Assembly: GCF_042682045.1 (NCBI RefSeq)
Contig: NZ_JBHUGS010000001.1
Location: forward strand, 124,001-188,000
Reading direction: 5' to 3'
DNA from: Sphingomonas_R arantia
Lineage (GTDB): Bacteria > Pseudomonadota > Alphaproteobacteria > Sphingomonadales > Sphingomonadaceae
DNA length: 64,000 bases
Shown here: piece after piece, positions 1 to 9,397 of the stretch
How positions within the stretch are numbered: position 1 is the stretch's first letter
How the letters are laid out: every line of letters begins with the position of its first letter
Position numbers and translations under genes: made by a program
The notes under the pieces: model-generated
Database searches by the model: none
Seen by the model: the letters and a program-made list of their open reading frames with translations, nothing else
What the model was told of the DNA's origin: nothing

Positions 1-1679
<1,679 letters not shown>

Positions 1680-1697
1680 CACGACAAGGAGACCGTC

Positions 1698-2114
1698 ATG
1701 TACCGCAGACTCGACGACAGCATGGGTGTGGCCGGGCAGCTGATGCCGGACGAACTGCAGGCGATCGCCGACGCAGGCTATCGCACCGTCATCAACAACC
1801 GTCCCGACGGCGAGGAAGCCGGCCAGCCGTCGACCGAGGAGATGGCCCTGGCCGCGAAGGCCGCCGGCCTGGACTATCACGCGATCCCAATGGGGCAGGC
1901 GAGCATGACGGAGACAATGATCGACGCGACGGTCAAGGTCCTGCGCCGTGCCGACGGTCCGGTCCTGGCCTTTTGCCGCTCCGGCACCCGCTCGACGCTG
2001 CTCTGGGCCGTCGCGCGTGCCCGGCTGGGCGATGCACCCGCCACCCTGTTCGAACGCGCGGGCGGGGCGGGCTATGACCTGACGCCGGTGCGGAGCCTGC
2101 TGACGCCCGAGTGA
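1698..2114 (+). CDS. DUF442 / TIGR01244 family phosphatase-like (sulfur transferase-like) protein
   Basis: This is a 138-residue protein starting 18 bases after the recQ stop, preceded by an AAGGAG ribosome-binding site about 8 bases upstream. It matches the beta-lactamase-hydrolase-like DUF442 family: an early RRLDDSMGVAGQL region, NNRPDGEE near residue 34, and a cysteine active-site loop FCRSGTRS with Cys93 and Arg98. The family has the fold of dual-specificity phosphatases and is sometimes fused to sulfide-oxidising persulfide dioxygenases. Its spacing suggests co-transcription with recQ, but no shared pathway is evident. The substrate is unknown; the family assignment is firm, the activity is not. 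Confidence 0.85.
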   Translation: MYRRLDDSMGVAGQLMPDELQAIADAGYRTVINNRPDGEEAGQPSTEEMALAAKAAGLDYHAIPMGQASMTETMIDATVKVLRRADGPVLAFCRSGTRSTLLWAVARARLGDAPATLFERAGGAGYDLTPVRSLLTPE

Positions 2115-2130
2115 GGATTAACCGCAGAAG

Positions 2131-2163
2131 GCAAAAAGAAGCCGGCGGGGTTAGCCGCCGGCT
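2131..2163 (-). terminator. Rho-independent terminator of the glnK-amtB transcript
   Basis: A perfect 9-bp stem (arms 2140-2148 and 2155-2163, AGCCGGCGG with its complement) and a 6-base loop are followed on the minus strand by TTCTTTTT. It lies about 60 bases after the amtB stop, which fits an intrinsic terminator for that operon. It also separates amtB from the convergent DUF442 gene. Confidence 0.85.
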
Positions 2164-2221
2164 CAGTCGTTCGCAGGAGGAACCTCTTGGGGGGATGCCG
2201 CTGCGGGCATCCCCGAACTGG

Positions 2222-3577
2222 TCAATAATTGTAGGCGCGCTCGCCATGCTCGCCGAGGTCGAGGCCTTCGCGCTCCACCTCCACCGAGACCCGTAGGCCG
2301 GTGAGCAGCTTGGCAACATAGATCGCGATGACGGTGCCGACCGCAGCCCAGACGATCGTGGTCCCAACCGCCATCAACTGCACAATCAGCTTCGCCCCCA
2401 TGTCGTAATCCGCAGCACCCGGCCCGCCGAGCGACGGAGCGTAGACGATGGCCGTCCCGATCGCGCCGACAATGCCGCCGACGCCGTGGATCCCGAACGC
2501 ATCGAGCGCATCGTCATAGCCGAGCTTCGGCTTCAGCACCGCAACCGCATAGTAGCAGACGATGCTGGCGACCGCGCCGAGCACGATGGCTCCGAACGGT
2601 CCCGAGTTGCCCGCCGCGGGGGTCACCGCGACCAACCCGGCGATGATGCCCGAGCAGAAGCCGAGTGCCGAACTCTTGTGTCCGCTGACCCGCTCGACGA
2701 GCATCCAGACGAGGCCCGCGGCGGCGGTGGCGACGAAGGTGTTGATCATCGCGAGAGCAGCGGAGCCGTTCGCCTCCAGCGCAGACCCGGCGTTGAACCC
2801 GAACCAGCCTACCCACAGCAGGCCAGTCCCGATGCCGGTCATGGTCAGCGAGTGCGGTGCCATGCGCTCCGTAGGGTAGCCGATGCGCTTGCCCAGGATG
2901 ATCGCCGCAACCAGAGCCGAGACGCCGGCGTTGATGTGCACAACCGTACCGCCCGCGAAATCCAGCGCACCGAGCACGAAGAAGTAGCCGGTCGATGCCC
3001 ACACCATGTGTGCGATCGGGAAGTAGACGATCGTCAGCCAAACCGCGGCGAACGCCATGACGGCCGAGAACTTGATCCGCTCGACAACCGACCCGAGCAC
3101 CAGCGCGACCGTGATGGCGGCGAACGTCATCTGAAAACAGATGAAGACATATTCCGGAATCGCGACACCGGAAGTGAAGGTCGCTGCAGTCGATGCGGGA
3201 GTCACGCCCGCGAGGAATGCTTTGCCGAAGCCGGAGATGACCGCGTTGCCGCCGTCACCGAATGCCATGGTGTAGCCCCACATGACCCAGATCAGCATGG
3301 CGAATGCGGCGGCCGCGCCGATCTGCGTCATCGTCGACAGCATGTTCTTGGATCGCGTGAGGCCACCGTAGAACAGCGCCAGGCCCGGGAGGATCATCAG
3401 CAGCACGAGGATCGTGGACATCATCATCCAAGCCGTGTCGCCCTTGTCGACGGTCGGCGGAGAGGCGGCAGCGGCGGGTGCCTGCAGCGCGGCGTCCTGA
3501 GCCCAAGCTGGCAGCGCGAAGAAAGCGGCTGCCCCGGCTCCGGCCGTTATCGCGGCGATCCTTTTCATCATGTTCAT
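2222..3577 (-). CDS. amtB: Ammonium transporter AmtB
   Basis: This 451-residue inner-membrane channel moves ammonium or ammonia. An N-terminal signal-like segment ends at ALPAWAQ (about residue 27) and is followed by about 11 membrane spans. Family landmarks are present: the first-helix GLALFYGGLTRSKN (66-79), Asp206 in LDFAGGTVVH, and the paired pore histidines His214 and His364 (DAFGIHGVGG). It starts 16 bases after the glnK stop, the classical glnK-amtB pair in which the PII protein plugs the channel when nitrogen is plentiful. Expression should follow the sigma-54 promoter upstream of glnK. Length and motifs are typical; nothing looks damaged. Confidence 0.97.
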   Translation of the reverse strand: MNMMKRIAAITAGAGAAAFFALPAWAQDAALQAPAAAASPPTVDKGDTAWMMMSTILVLLMILPGLALFYGGLTRSKNMLSTMTQIGAAAAFAMLIWVMWGYTMAFGDGGNAVISGFGKAFLAGVTPASTAATFTSGVAIPEYVFICFQMTFAAITVALVLGSVVERIKFSAVMAFAAVWLTIVYFPIAHMVWASTGYFFVLGALDFAGGTVVHINAGVSALVAAIILGKRIGYPTERMAPHSLTMTGIGTGLLWVGWFGFNAGSALEANGSAALAMINTFVATAAAGLVWMLVERVSGHKSSALGFCSGIIAGLVAVTPAAGNSGPFGAIVLGAVASIVCYYAVAVLKPKLGYDDALDAFGIHGVGGIVGAIGTAIVYAPSLGGPGAADYDMGAKLIVQLMAVGTTIVWAAVGTVIAIYVAKLLTGLRVSVEVEREGLDLGEHGERAYNY

Positions 3578-3593
3578 GGTCTACCCCCCTGGG

Positions 3594-3932
3594 TTAAAGC
3601 GCGATGTCGCCGGTTTCGCCGGTCCGGATGCGAACGGCTTCGACGAGGTCGAGGACGAAGATCTTGCCGTCGCCGATCGCCCCGGTATTTGCCGCGGCCT
3701 GCGTCGCTTCCACGACACGGCCGGCCAATGCATCCGGGCAGGCGACCTCCAGCTTGATCTTCGGCACCATGTTTGTGCTGTACTCAGCCCCGCGATAGAT
3801 TTCCGTCTGGCCCTTTTGGCGCCCGAAGCCCTTTACCTCGGTTACCGTCATGCCTTGGACACCCAGCAGCGACAGTGCTTCACGCACCTCATCCAGCTTG
3901 AATGGCTTAATGATCGCAATCACGAGTTTCAT
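3594..3932 (-). CDS. glnK: Nitrogen regulatory protein P-II (GlnK type)
   Basis: This is a 112-residue PII signal protein. The start chosen is the ATG opening MKLVIAIIKPFKLDEV, the universal PII N-terminus; an upstream in-frame ATG at 4019 would add 29 residues that do not fit the family and would run through the sigma-54 promoter. The T-loop carries Tyr51 (YRGAEYSTN), the uridylylation site. ATP/2-oxoglutarate-binding regions follow, including TGAIGDGKIFV and the C-terminal VRIRTGE. It is the first gene of a two-gene operon with amtB. GlnD, encoded at 52596-55358 in this window, is the expected modifying enzyme. GlnK rather than GlnB is inferred from the amtB linkage. Confidence 0.95.
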   Translation of the reverse strand: MKLVIAIIKPFKLDEVREALSLLGVQGMTVTEVKGFGRQKGQTEIYRGAEYSTNMVPKIKLEVACPDALAGRVVEATQAAANTGAIGDGKIFVLDLVEAVRIRTGETGDIAL

Positions 3933-3965
3933 GGCCGCCCCAGTCCGTTGCCCCGGAGCGAAACT

Positions 3966-3981
3966 AGCAAAGACCGTGCCA
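3966..3981 (-). promoter_or_regulatory. Sigma-54 (RpoN) -24/-12 promoter of glnK-amtB
   Basis: On the minus strand the sequence reads TGGCACGGTCTTTGCT, an exact fit to the sigma-54 consensus TGGCAC-N5-TTGCW. The -12 GC pair is about 35 bases upstream of the glnK ATG, so transcription would start near 3955 with a short leader of roughly 20 bases. Such promoters need an activator such as NtrC; I did not find a convincing NtrC palindrome upstream by eye. Confidence 0.88.
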
Positions 3982-4106
3982 GCCAGATTCGCTAGGGAAG
4001 GGACGGTTTCCCAAGACATGCCGCGAACGGCCTGCTCAAAAAATAGGCGTTATCGAGCTGACGCTTATTTAACGAGCACCCTCAACGGGTCGACGGCCTT
4101 CTGGCC

Positions 4107-4505
4107 TCATTGATGGCCGGCGTCTGCCACGAGTGCGTCGACGAGAATTTGACGGATGGCCGTCAGCTCGGTGATTCTGGCGCTGACTTTTTCCTCCGCT
4201 GGCTCGACGGGGGCGGTGACAGCAGGGACGATCGAGGGAGGACCATCGGCGAGGAGCTTCTGGACGCCGCGTATCGTGTACCCCTCGTTACTGAGGAGGG
4301 CATGGATTCTCCGCGCCAAATCGACGTCCGCTGGCCGATAAAGGCGTCGGTTCCCGGCGCGCTGTAACGGCTTTAGTTGAGGAAAGCGCCCTTCCCAATA
4401 CCGCAGCACATGCTGTGCGATGCCGAGTTCCGTCGCGACTTCGCCGATCGTGCGAAATGCCGTGGCTGATTTCGTGGGAAGCTTCTGGGGGCGTTCGTCG
4501 GTCAT
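4107..4505 (-). CDS. MerR family transcriptional regulator
   Basis: A 132-residue protein with an N-terminal MerR-type winged helix at about residues 17-88: FRTIGEVATELGIAQHVLRYW, then RRLYRPADV and GYTIRGVQKLL. The C-terminal third is short, rich in Pro, Ala and Glu, and has no metal-binding cysteines, so it is not a MerR/CueR metal sensor. It starts 9 bases after the ihfA stop and is the last gene of the rpmF-plsX-fabH-ihfA run, a position this regulator holds in many alphaproteobacteria. Its target is unknown; the family call is solid. Confidence 0.9.
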   Translation of the reverse strand: MTDERPQKLPTKSATAFRTIGEVATELGIAQHVLRYWEGRFPQLKPLQRAGNRRLYRPADVDLARRIHALLSNEGYTIRGVQKLLADGPPSIVPAVTAPVEPAEEKVSARITELTAIRQILVDALVADAGHQ

Positions 4506-4514
4506 GCGCCTCGA

Positions 4515-4814
4515 TCAGTGACCACGCGCAATGCGATCCCGCGTGATCTGACTTGCCCGGAACGTCAACACGCGGCGTGGTGCGATTGCAACCTCGACGC
4601 CGGTCTTTGGATTGCGGCCGACGCGCTCGCCCTTGTCACGCAGGATGAAGCTGCCGAAGCCGGACACTTTCACGTTCTCCCCACGAGAAAGGGAGCCGCA
4701 CATTTCGGACAAGAGCTTCTCGACGATCCGAGCAGCGTCAGCGCGTGCGAGACCAATTTCGCCATGCACCCGATCGCTGAGATCGGCGCGGGTCAGTGTG
4801 TCGATATCGGTCAT
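4515..4814 (-). CDS. ihfA: Integration host factor subunit alpha
   Basis: A 99-residue HU/IHF-family DNA-bending protein. The start is the ATG giving MTDIDTLTRADLSD; the in-frame ATG at 4913 would add 33 residues not seen in the family. The dimerisation core is followed by VKVSGFGSFILRDKGERVGRNPKTGVEV (quoted only as landmarks: SGFGSF at 51-56 and the minor-groove-intercalating GRNP loop at 67-70). Together with IHF beta (not in the window) it bends DNA at specific sites, for example at sigma-54 promoters such as that of glnK. It follows fabH by about 70 bases on the same strand. Confidence 0.94.
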   Translation of the reverse strand: MTDIDTLTRADLSDRVHGEIGLARADAARIVEKLLSEMCGSLSRGENVKVSGFGSFILRDKGERVGRNPKTGVEVAIAPRRVLTFRASQITRDRIARGH

Positions 4815-4885
4815 GTCTCGTTCCCTGCCGGTGCGTTCTCGCGGTCTAAATCGATCGCCGTCGTCAGACAAGCGTGCGTCCGTCG

Positions 4886-5875
4886 TCAGAGCCGGATTGC
4901 CGCAGCGCCCCATGTGAAACCGCCACCCATTGCTTCGAACACCACCAGATCGCCTGGCTTGATCCGTCCGTCGCGCACGGCCACGTCAAAGGCCAGCGGA
5001 ACGGACGCGGCCGATGTGTTCGCATGGATATCGACTGTCACGATGACCCGTTCCTTGGCCAAGCCCAGCTTCCGGGCCGTGGCGTCGAGAATCCGACGAT
5101 TGGCCTGATGCGGCACGATCCAGTCGACATCCGCAATCTCGAGTCCCGCCCGTTCGAGAACTTCGTGCATGACGGACGCAAGGTTGGTCACCGCATGCTT
5201 GAAAACTTCGGGGCCTTTCATGCGCAGCTTGCCGACCGTGCCGGTGGTCGATGGACCACCATCCACATAAAGCAGCCCGTTATGGCGGCCGTCGGCATGC
5301 AGGCTGACCGACAGGATACCGCGCGGTTGCGCGGACGGCTGCGCGTCCTCGGCGACCAACACGACCGCGCCGGCGCCATCGCCGAACAGGACGCAGGTAC
5401 CGCGATCCTCCCAGTCCAGGATCCGACTGAACGTTTCGGCACCGATCACGAGCGCCGTCTTGGCGGCGCCCCCACGGATCATACTGTCCGCAACCGACAA
5501 TGCGTAGAGGAAACCGGAGCAGACGGCCTGGACATCGAACGCAATGCAATCGTTCACGCCAAGCGCGGCCTGGACCTTTGTCGCAGTAGCCGGAAAAGTC
5601 TGGTCCGGCGTTGCCGTCGCCAGCACGATCAGGTCCACCTGATCGGCGGTGATGCCCGCCGCATCCAACGCACGGCGCGCGGCATCCGTCGCGAGGGTCG
5701 CGGTCGTCTCGCCTTCGCCGGCGATATGACGAAAACGAATGCCAGTGCGCTCGACGATCCATTCGTCCGAGGTGTCGACAGTCTCGGCCAGTTCCGCATT
5801 CGAGACGCGGCGGACCGGTAGAGCCGAACCACTTCCGACAATCCGTGCGCGACGAACGCTCGGCCCGTCCGTCAC
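4886..5875 (-). CDS. fabH: 3-oxoacyl-[acyl-carrier-protein] synthase III (FabH)
   Basis: This 329-residue condensing enzyme starts fatty acid synthesis by joining acetyl-CoA to malonyl-ACP. The catalytic triad is complete: Cys119 (QAVCSGF), His256 (PHQANRR) and Asn286 (HANTSAAS). The glycine-rich GGGFTWGAA motif is at the C-terminus. It begins with GTG, and its start overlaps the plsX stop by four bases (GTGA), so translation is probably coupled. Gene order plsX-fabH-ihfA is a conserved lipid/nucleoid cluster in alphaproteobacteria. Length and motifs are standard. Confidence 0.96.
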   Translation of the reverse strand: MTDGPSVRRARIVGSGSALPVRRVSNAELAETVDTSDEWIVERTGIRFRHIAGEGETTATLATDAARRALDAAGITADQVDLIVLATATPDQTFPATATKVQAALGVNDCIAFDVQAVCSGFLYALSVADSMIRGGAAKTALVIGAETFSRILDWEDRGTCVLFGDGAGAVVLVAEDAQPSAQPRGILSVSLHADGRHNGLLYVDGGPSTTGTVGKLRMKGPEVFKHAVTNLASVMHEVLERAGLEIADVDWIVPHQANRRILDATARKLGLAKERVIVTVDIHANTSAASVPLAFDVAVRDGRIKPGDLVVFEAMGGGFTWGAAAIRL

Positions 5876-6951
5876 TTTCCGCCGCCGGTGATGATCGGCG
5901 AGCGGATCGATGCAAGGTCCTCGGTCACCAGCCGGGTGATGTCAGCCTCGACCAGTTTCACTGCAACGCCGATTGCGTTGGCAACACCCTGCGGACTGGC
6001 GCCGCCGTGGCTTTTCACAACAATGCCGTTGAGGCCGAGGAAGACCGCGCCATTATGATTGTTCGGGTCGAGATGATGGCGGAGCAGTTCGGTGGCCGGG
6101 CGGGAAATCAGGAACCCGATCTTGGACCGGATCGAGCTTGCAAACGCGCGCCGCAGCAGGTCGGCAACAAACCGCGCGGTACCCTCGATCGACTTCAGCG
6201 CGATGTTGCCGGAGAAGCCGTCCGTCACAATGACATCCGCCTCGCCGCGGCCGAGACGGTCGCCTTCGATGAAACCGTCGAACTGGATCGGCAGGTCGGT
6301 CGCGTCGCGCAGCGCCTGCGCAGCGTCACGAAGTTCGTCCGTGCCTTTAAGCTCTTCGGTGCCAATGTTGAGCAGCCGTACGCGTGGCCGTTGGAGGCCC
6401 ATCACGGTCCGGGCGTAGGCCGCGCCCATCACGGCGAACTGCACCAGATTCCGTGCGTCGCATTCGGTGTTGGCGCCAAGATCGAGCAGGACAAGGTCGT
6501 TGTCGCCAAGCGTGGGCAACAGCGCCGCCAGCGCCGGCCGATCGATCCCAGGCATTGTCCGCAATGCCAGCTTGGACATCGCCATCAAGGCGCCGGTGTT
6601 GCCGGCCGATACGCTTGCTCCGGCCTCGCCAGTTTTTACGGCAGCAATCGACAGTCCCATCGAACTATCTTTCGCCCGTCTGATGGCTTGGCTCGGCTTG
6701 TCTTCACCGGAAATGACGTGGGGAGCGTGAACGATGCTCGAACGATCGGCCAGGATCGGAAAACGCGCGCGTTCCCGCTCGATCCCGGCTGCGTCGCCGA
6801 ACAATGTGATCGTCAGATTCGGATCTGCGCGGACAGCAAGCGCTGCCCCTTCGACCATTGTTGCCGGGCCGGCATCGCCACCCATGGCATCAAGCGCGAT
6901 CCGCACCGGTGTGGTGACCGATCGTCCGTATTGCGAAGGACGGTCGTCCAT
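5872..6951 (-). CDS. plsX: Phosphate acyltransferase PlsX
   Basis: A 359-residue enzyme that makes acyl-phosphate from acyl-ACP, the first step of phosphatidic acid synthesis by the PlsX/PlsY route. The N-terminal ALDAMGGDAGP (about residues 19-29) is the family hallmark. Other landmarks are SAGNTGALMAMS and the C-terminal GLNGIVVKSHGGAS. The first residues before VRIALDAMGGD are variable, so the exact start could be a few codons downstream. It lies between rpmF and fabH on the same strand and overlaps fabH by four bases. Confidence 0.95.
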   Translation of the reverse strand: MDDRPSQYGRSVTTPVRIALDAMGGDAGPATMVEGAALAVRADPNLTITLFGDAAGIERERARFPILADRSSIVHAPHVISGEDKPSQAIRRAKDSSMGLSIAAVKTGEAGASVSAGNTGALMAMSKLALRTMPGIDRPALAALLPTLGDNDLVLLDLGANTECDARNLVQFAVMGAAYARTVMGLQRPRVRLLNIGTEELKGTDELRDAAQALRDATDLPIQFDGFIEGDRLGRGEADVIVTDGFSGNIALKSIEGTARFVADLLRRAFASSIRSKIGFLISRPATELLRHHLDPNNHNGAVFLGLNGIVVKSHGGASPQGVANAIGVAVKLVEADITRLVTEDLASIRSPIITGGGK

Positions 6952-6969
6952 CTGATCAATGCCGTCGGA

Positions 6970-7149
6970 TCAGGCTTCGATCGCGACGATCTCGCGCCCG
7001 TTATAGTGACCGCAGGAATTGCACAGGTGATGCGGACGCTTCAGTTCGCCGCAGTTCGGGCATTCCTGAAACGACGCGACCGTGAGCGAGTCGTGGCTCC
7101 GGCGCATGTTGCGCTTGGACGGGGAGGTTTTTCTTTTAGGGACGGCCAT
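6970..7149 (-). CDS. rpmF: 50S ribosomal protein L32
   Basis: A 59-residue ribosomal protein beginning MAVPKRKTSPSKRNMRRSHD, the conserved bL32 N-terminus; an in-frame upstream codon at 7212 is ignored because it adds 21 residues outside the family. The zinc-ribbon cysteines are retained (CPNC at about 33-36 and CNSC at about 46-49), making this the zinc-containing C+ form. It is the first gene of the rpmF-plsX-fabH-ihfA-merR series and stops about 20 bases before plsX. Confidence 0.96.
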   Translation of the reverse strand: MAVPKRKTSPSKRNMRRSHDSLTVASFQECPNCGELKRPHHLCNSCGHYNGREIVAIEA

Positions 7150-7310
7150 TTCGGCACCTGTTCCAATATCTGTCGAAACTAAGAAGCAACGCGCTCTGCG
7201 CCACGCAACCATCGGTTCACACCGGAACCGCGGGTCGATCGGGCAAAGCTCGTCGAGAGCCGCGGACCTATAGCGATTCGGCTTCGAGTTGCAAGCGTAG
7301 CGACCGCGTG

Positions 7311-7333
7311 CGACAGGCTCGGTACCAAACGGG
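7311..7333. repeat. Degenerate copy of a dispersed palindromic repeat (family C)
   Basis: The stretch CGACAGGCTCGGTACCAAAC, continuing GGG, matches the right arm of the palindrome at 33500-33527 apart from one substitution and one inserted base. It sits just upstream of the ribosome-binding site of the MAPEG gene. It is a single half-element without its partner arm. Confidence 0.5.
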
Positions 7334-7345
7334 CAAGGATATGAC

Positions 7346-7741
7346 GTGACGCTGACCTATACGCTGATGTTCGCGGTTGCGTTCGCGTTGATCAATCTCT
7401 GGCTCGCCTTCCGGACCGGAAAAGCGCGACTGGGGGCGAAGGTTTCGGTCGGCGACGGCGGCAATCCGCTGCTCACTGCGCGGATGCGGGCGCAGGCGAA
7501 TTTTCTTGAGTATGTACCGCTTGCCCTGATCCTCATTGGCTTGATCGAAATGCGGGTCGGCGCCTCGCAGATCCTGTTTGGGTTGGGTATCGCGCTGGTT
7601 CTGGCGCGAGTCGCGCATGCGTTCGGGATGGAACGGCCGGTGCCAAACCCGTTTCGGGCCGGCGGCATTTTGATCACGTTTCTGGTGACCATCGCGCTAA
7701 TCGTTTGGGGCGCGCTGCTCCTGTACGGCGTGGTTAGCTAA
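7346..7741 (+). CDS. MAPEG family integral membrane protein
   Basis: A 131-residue protein with four predicted membrane helices: residues about 3-23, 50-68, 73-92 and 108-128. The motif LLTARMRAQANFLEYVPLAL (about 41-60) is typical of the MAPEG superfamily (microsomal GST and leukotriene C4 synthase relatives), where Arg and Glu residues bind glutathione. It starts at GTG, set by an AAGGA site six bases upstream; the nearby ATG at 7341 is out of frame. Substrate unknown. A glutathione-dependent detoxification role is inferred from the family only. It diverges from rpmF. Confidence 0.85.
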   Translation: MTLTYTLMFAVAFALINLWLAFRTGKARLGAKVSVGDGGNPLLTARMRAQANFLEYVPLALILIGLIEMRVGASQILFGLGIALVLARVAHAFGMERPVPNPFRAGGILITFLVTIALIVWGALLLYGVVS

Positions 7742-7760
7742 ACCCTGAGCAAACCTGCCG

Positions 7761-8420
7761 CTAGCGGCTAAGGGCGGCGTCACCCACGAACGGGTTCGTA
7801 CGGCGCTCGTGCGCGAAAGTGGATGGCGGGCCGTGACCGCAAACGAATGTGGTTTCGTCGCCGAGCGGCCAGAGCTTGGTTACGACCGAGCCGATCAGCG
7901 TATCGTGATCGCCCAGCGGAAAGTCCGTCCGGCCGATTGATCCTTGGAACAATACGTCGCCCACCTGCGCGAAACGGGACGGCGCGTGGTGGAAGATGAC
8001 ATGACCCGGCGTGTGGCCGGGCGTGTGATAGACATCCAGAGTCAGGTCGCCGATCGTGACCGTATCGCCATCCTCAAGCCAGCGATCGGGTTCGAAGGGC
8101 TTGCCTTCGATCCCGTAGGTGCGACCATCCTCCTCCAGGCGGGTGATCCAGAAACGATCGGCCTCCTGCGGGCCTTCGATCGGCACGCCGATCTCCTCTG
8201 CCAGCAAGCCGGCCGCCCCGGCATGATCGATATGGCCGTGCGTCAGGAGGATCTTCTCGACCGTGACGCCGTGCTGCTTCGCCGCGGCGATCAGGCGAGG
8301 ACGGTCGCCGCCTGGATCGATGAGGGCACCGCGCATCGTGGCGGTGCACCATAACAGCGTGCAATTCTGCTGGAGCGGGGTGACCGGGATAACGGTTGCT
8401 CTGAGCGGGGGCGTGGACAT
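7761..8420 (-). CDS. Metallo-beta-lactamase-fold hydrolase (glyoxalase II-like)
   Basis: A 219-residue protein with the MBL motif THGHIDHAG (His61, His63, Asp65, His66). Other metal ligands lie in HTPGHTPGHV (about 133-142), GSIGRTDFPLGD, and the final CGHGPPSTF. This combination is typical of YcbL-type thioesterase hydrolases close to glyoxalase II. The ATG at 8420 is preferred over a TTG three codons upstream. It is convergent with the MAPEG gene and lies 50 bases after the mitofilin-like gene on the same strand. Its physiological substrate is unknown; it is distinct from the gloB at 26397-27125. Confidence 0.88.
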   Translation of the reverse strand: MSTPPLRATVIPVTPLQQNCTLLWCTATMRGALIDPGGDRPRLIAAAKQHGVTVEKILLTHGHIDHAGAAGLLAEEIGVPIEGPQEADRFWITRLEEDGRTYGIEGKPFEPDRWLEDGDTVTIGDLTLDVYHTPGHTPGHVIFHHAPSRFAQVGDVLFQGSIGRTDFPLGDHDTLIGSVVTKLWPLGDETTFVCGHGPPSTFAHERRTNPFVGDAALSR

Positions 8421-8470
8421 TCCGTTCAACTGCCCTCCGCCGACGGCGGGTGCAAGTCGGAACGCCCTTG

Positions 8471-9397
8471 TCAGTTGGGCTCGGACTGATCGGTGTCGGT
8501 TGCTACAGCGGCGTCAGCCGGTGCCGTCGGTTCCGATCCTGCTACGATCGGAGCGGCAGGCGGAACGATGGCCGCGGGGATAATCGGGCGGTGCGGTGCC
8601 AGCAGGGCGGCGGTCTCGACAATGTCGAGAGCTCGCCGCGCGCTGACGTAACGCCGTGCCTTGACGATCCATGCACCGGCCAGCGCCCGGCCGGGGAGCC
8701 GGGCGATCTCCGCCAGGGCGGTGTCGACGTGACCGGACTCAAGCTGGCGACGAGCCCGTGTCAGGCGATCGACAGGCGCGATTGACGGCACGGACGCACG
8801 GCGTACGACGACTAGCCCCGCGAGTTCGCGCCGTACGCCTTGCCACCAGTTGTCATCCGTTCCACGCGCCAGCAGCGTCGGCGCGATCTCGTCCAGACCG
8901 GTCTGCAGTTCCTCCAGCGTCACCGGCTGGCGCGACGCCGACAGGATCGTCGCCACAGCCTGCGGCTGCCCCCCGCCGAACCGTTCGCGCAACAGCCCTT
9001 CGATGTAACCCAGCTGCGCTCCGCGATCGAGCGCACGGCGCGCCGCGAACGCAACGAGCAGCCCCTCGGCACGCTCGGCATTGCTCGAGCTTTCGGTGGT
9101 GCGTTCGGCGAGTTGGGCGATCCCTTGTTCGGTCCGTTCGACCCGACGCACCAGATCGGTCGTTGCGGCTGCGGCTTGCGTCACGGATCGTGGAACGGGT
9201 GCGTCGTGGATGACCACGGGATTTGCCGCCACAGCAGGTTCCAGGCCGGTCAGTCGGCGTGCGGGCTGCGACCGTTGCAACACATAGACAGCGAGCACCG
9301 CACCGACGACGAGCGTGACAAGGAGGGTGAGCAGAACCCAGAGCCACGTACGCGACCGTCTCGTTTCAGGTGCGGGCTGATCCCAATCGTCGTTCAT
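8471..9397 (-). CDS. Mitofilin (Mic60)-like inner membrane protein, COG4223 type
   Basis: A 308-residue protein with a basic cytoplasmic start, one membrane helix at about residues 17-41, and a long periplasmic part. A heptad-like coiled coil (about 70-110, LVRRVERTEQGIAQLAERTT) is followed by a C-terminal region with DDNWWQGVRRELAGLVVVRR, then an ARRQLESGHVDTALAEIARL helix and a final AWIVKARRYVSARRAL. This arrangement is that of alphaproteobacterial Mic60/mitofilin, which shapes intracytoplasmic membranes in some species. The ATG overlaps the hemD stop by one base, so it is the third gene of hemC-hemD-mic60. The family assignment is from recalled pattern, not a search. The C-terminal tail is Ala/Pro-rich and disordered. 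Confidence 0.7.
   Translation of the reverse strand: MNDDWDQPAPETRRSRTWLWVLLTLLVTLVVGAVLAVYVLQRSQPARRLTGLEPAVAANPVVIHDAPVPRSVTQAAAATTDLVRRVERTEQGIAQLAERTTESSSNAERAEGLLVAFAARRALDRGAQLGYIEGLLRERFGGGQPQAVATILSASRQPVTLEELQTGLDEIAPTLLARGTDDNWWQGVRRELAGLVVVRRASVPSIAPVDRLTRARRQLESGHVDTALAEIARLPGRALAGAWIVKARRYVSARRALDIVETAALLAPHRPIIPAAIVPPAAPIVAGSEPTAPADAAVATDTDQSEPN

Noticed and set aside
3982..4106. NtrC enhancer site upstream of the sigma-54 promoter
   Set aside because: No palindrome close to TGCACC-N5-GGTGCA was visible by eye; a matrix search would be needed.
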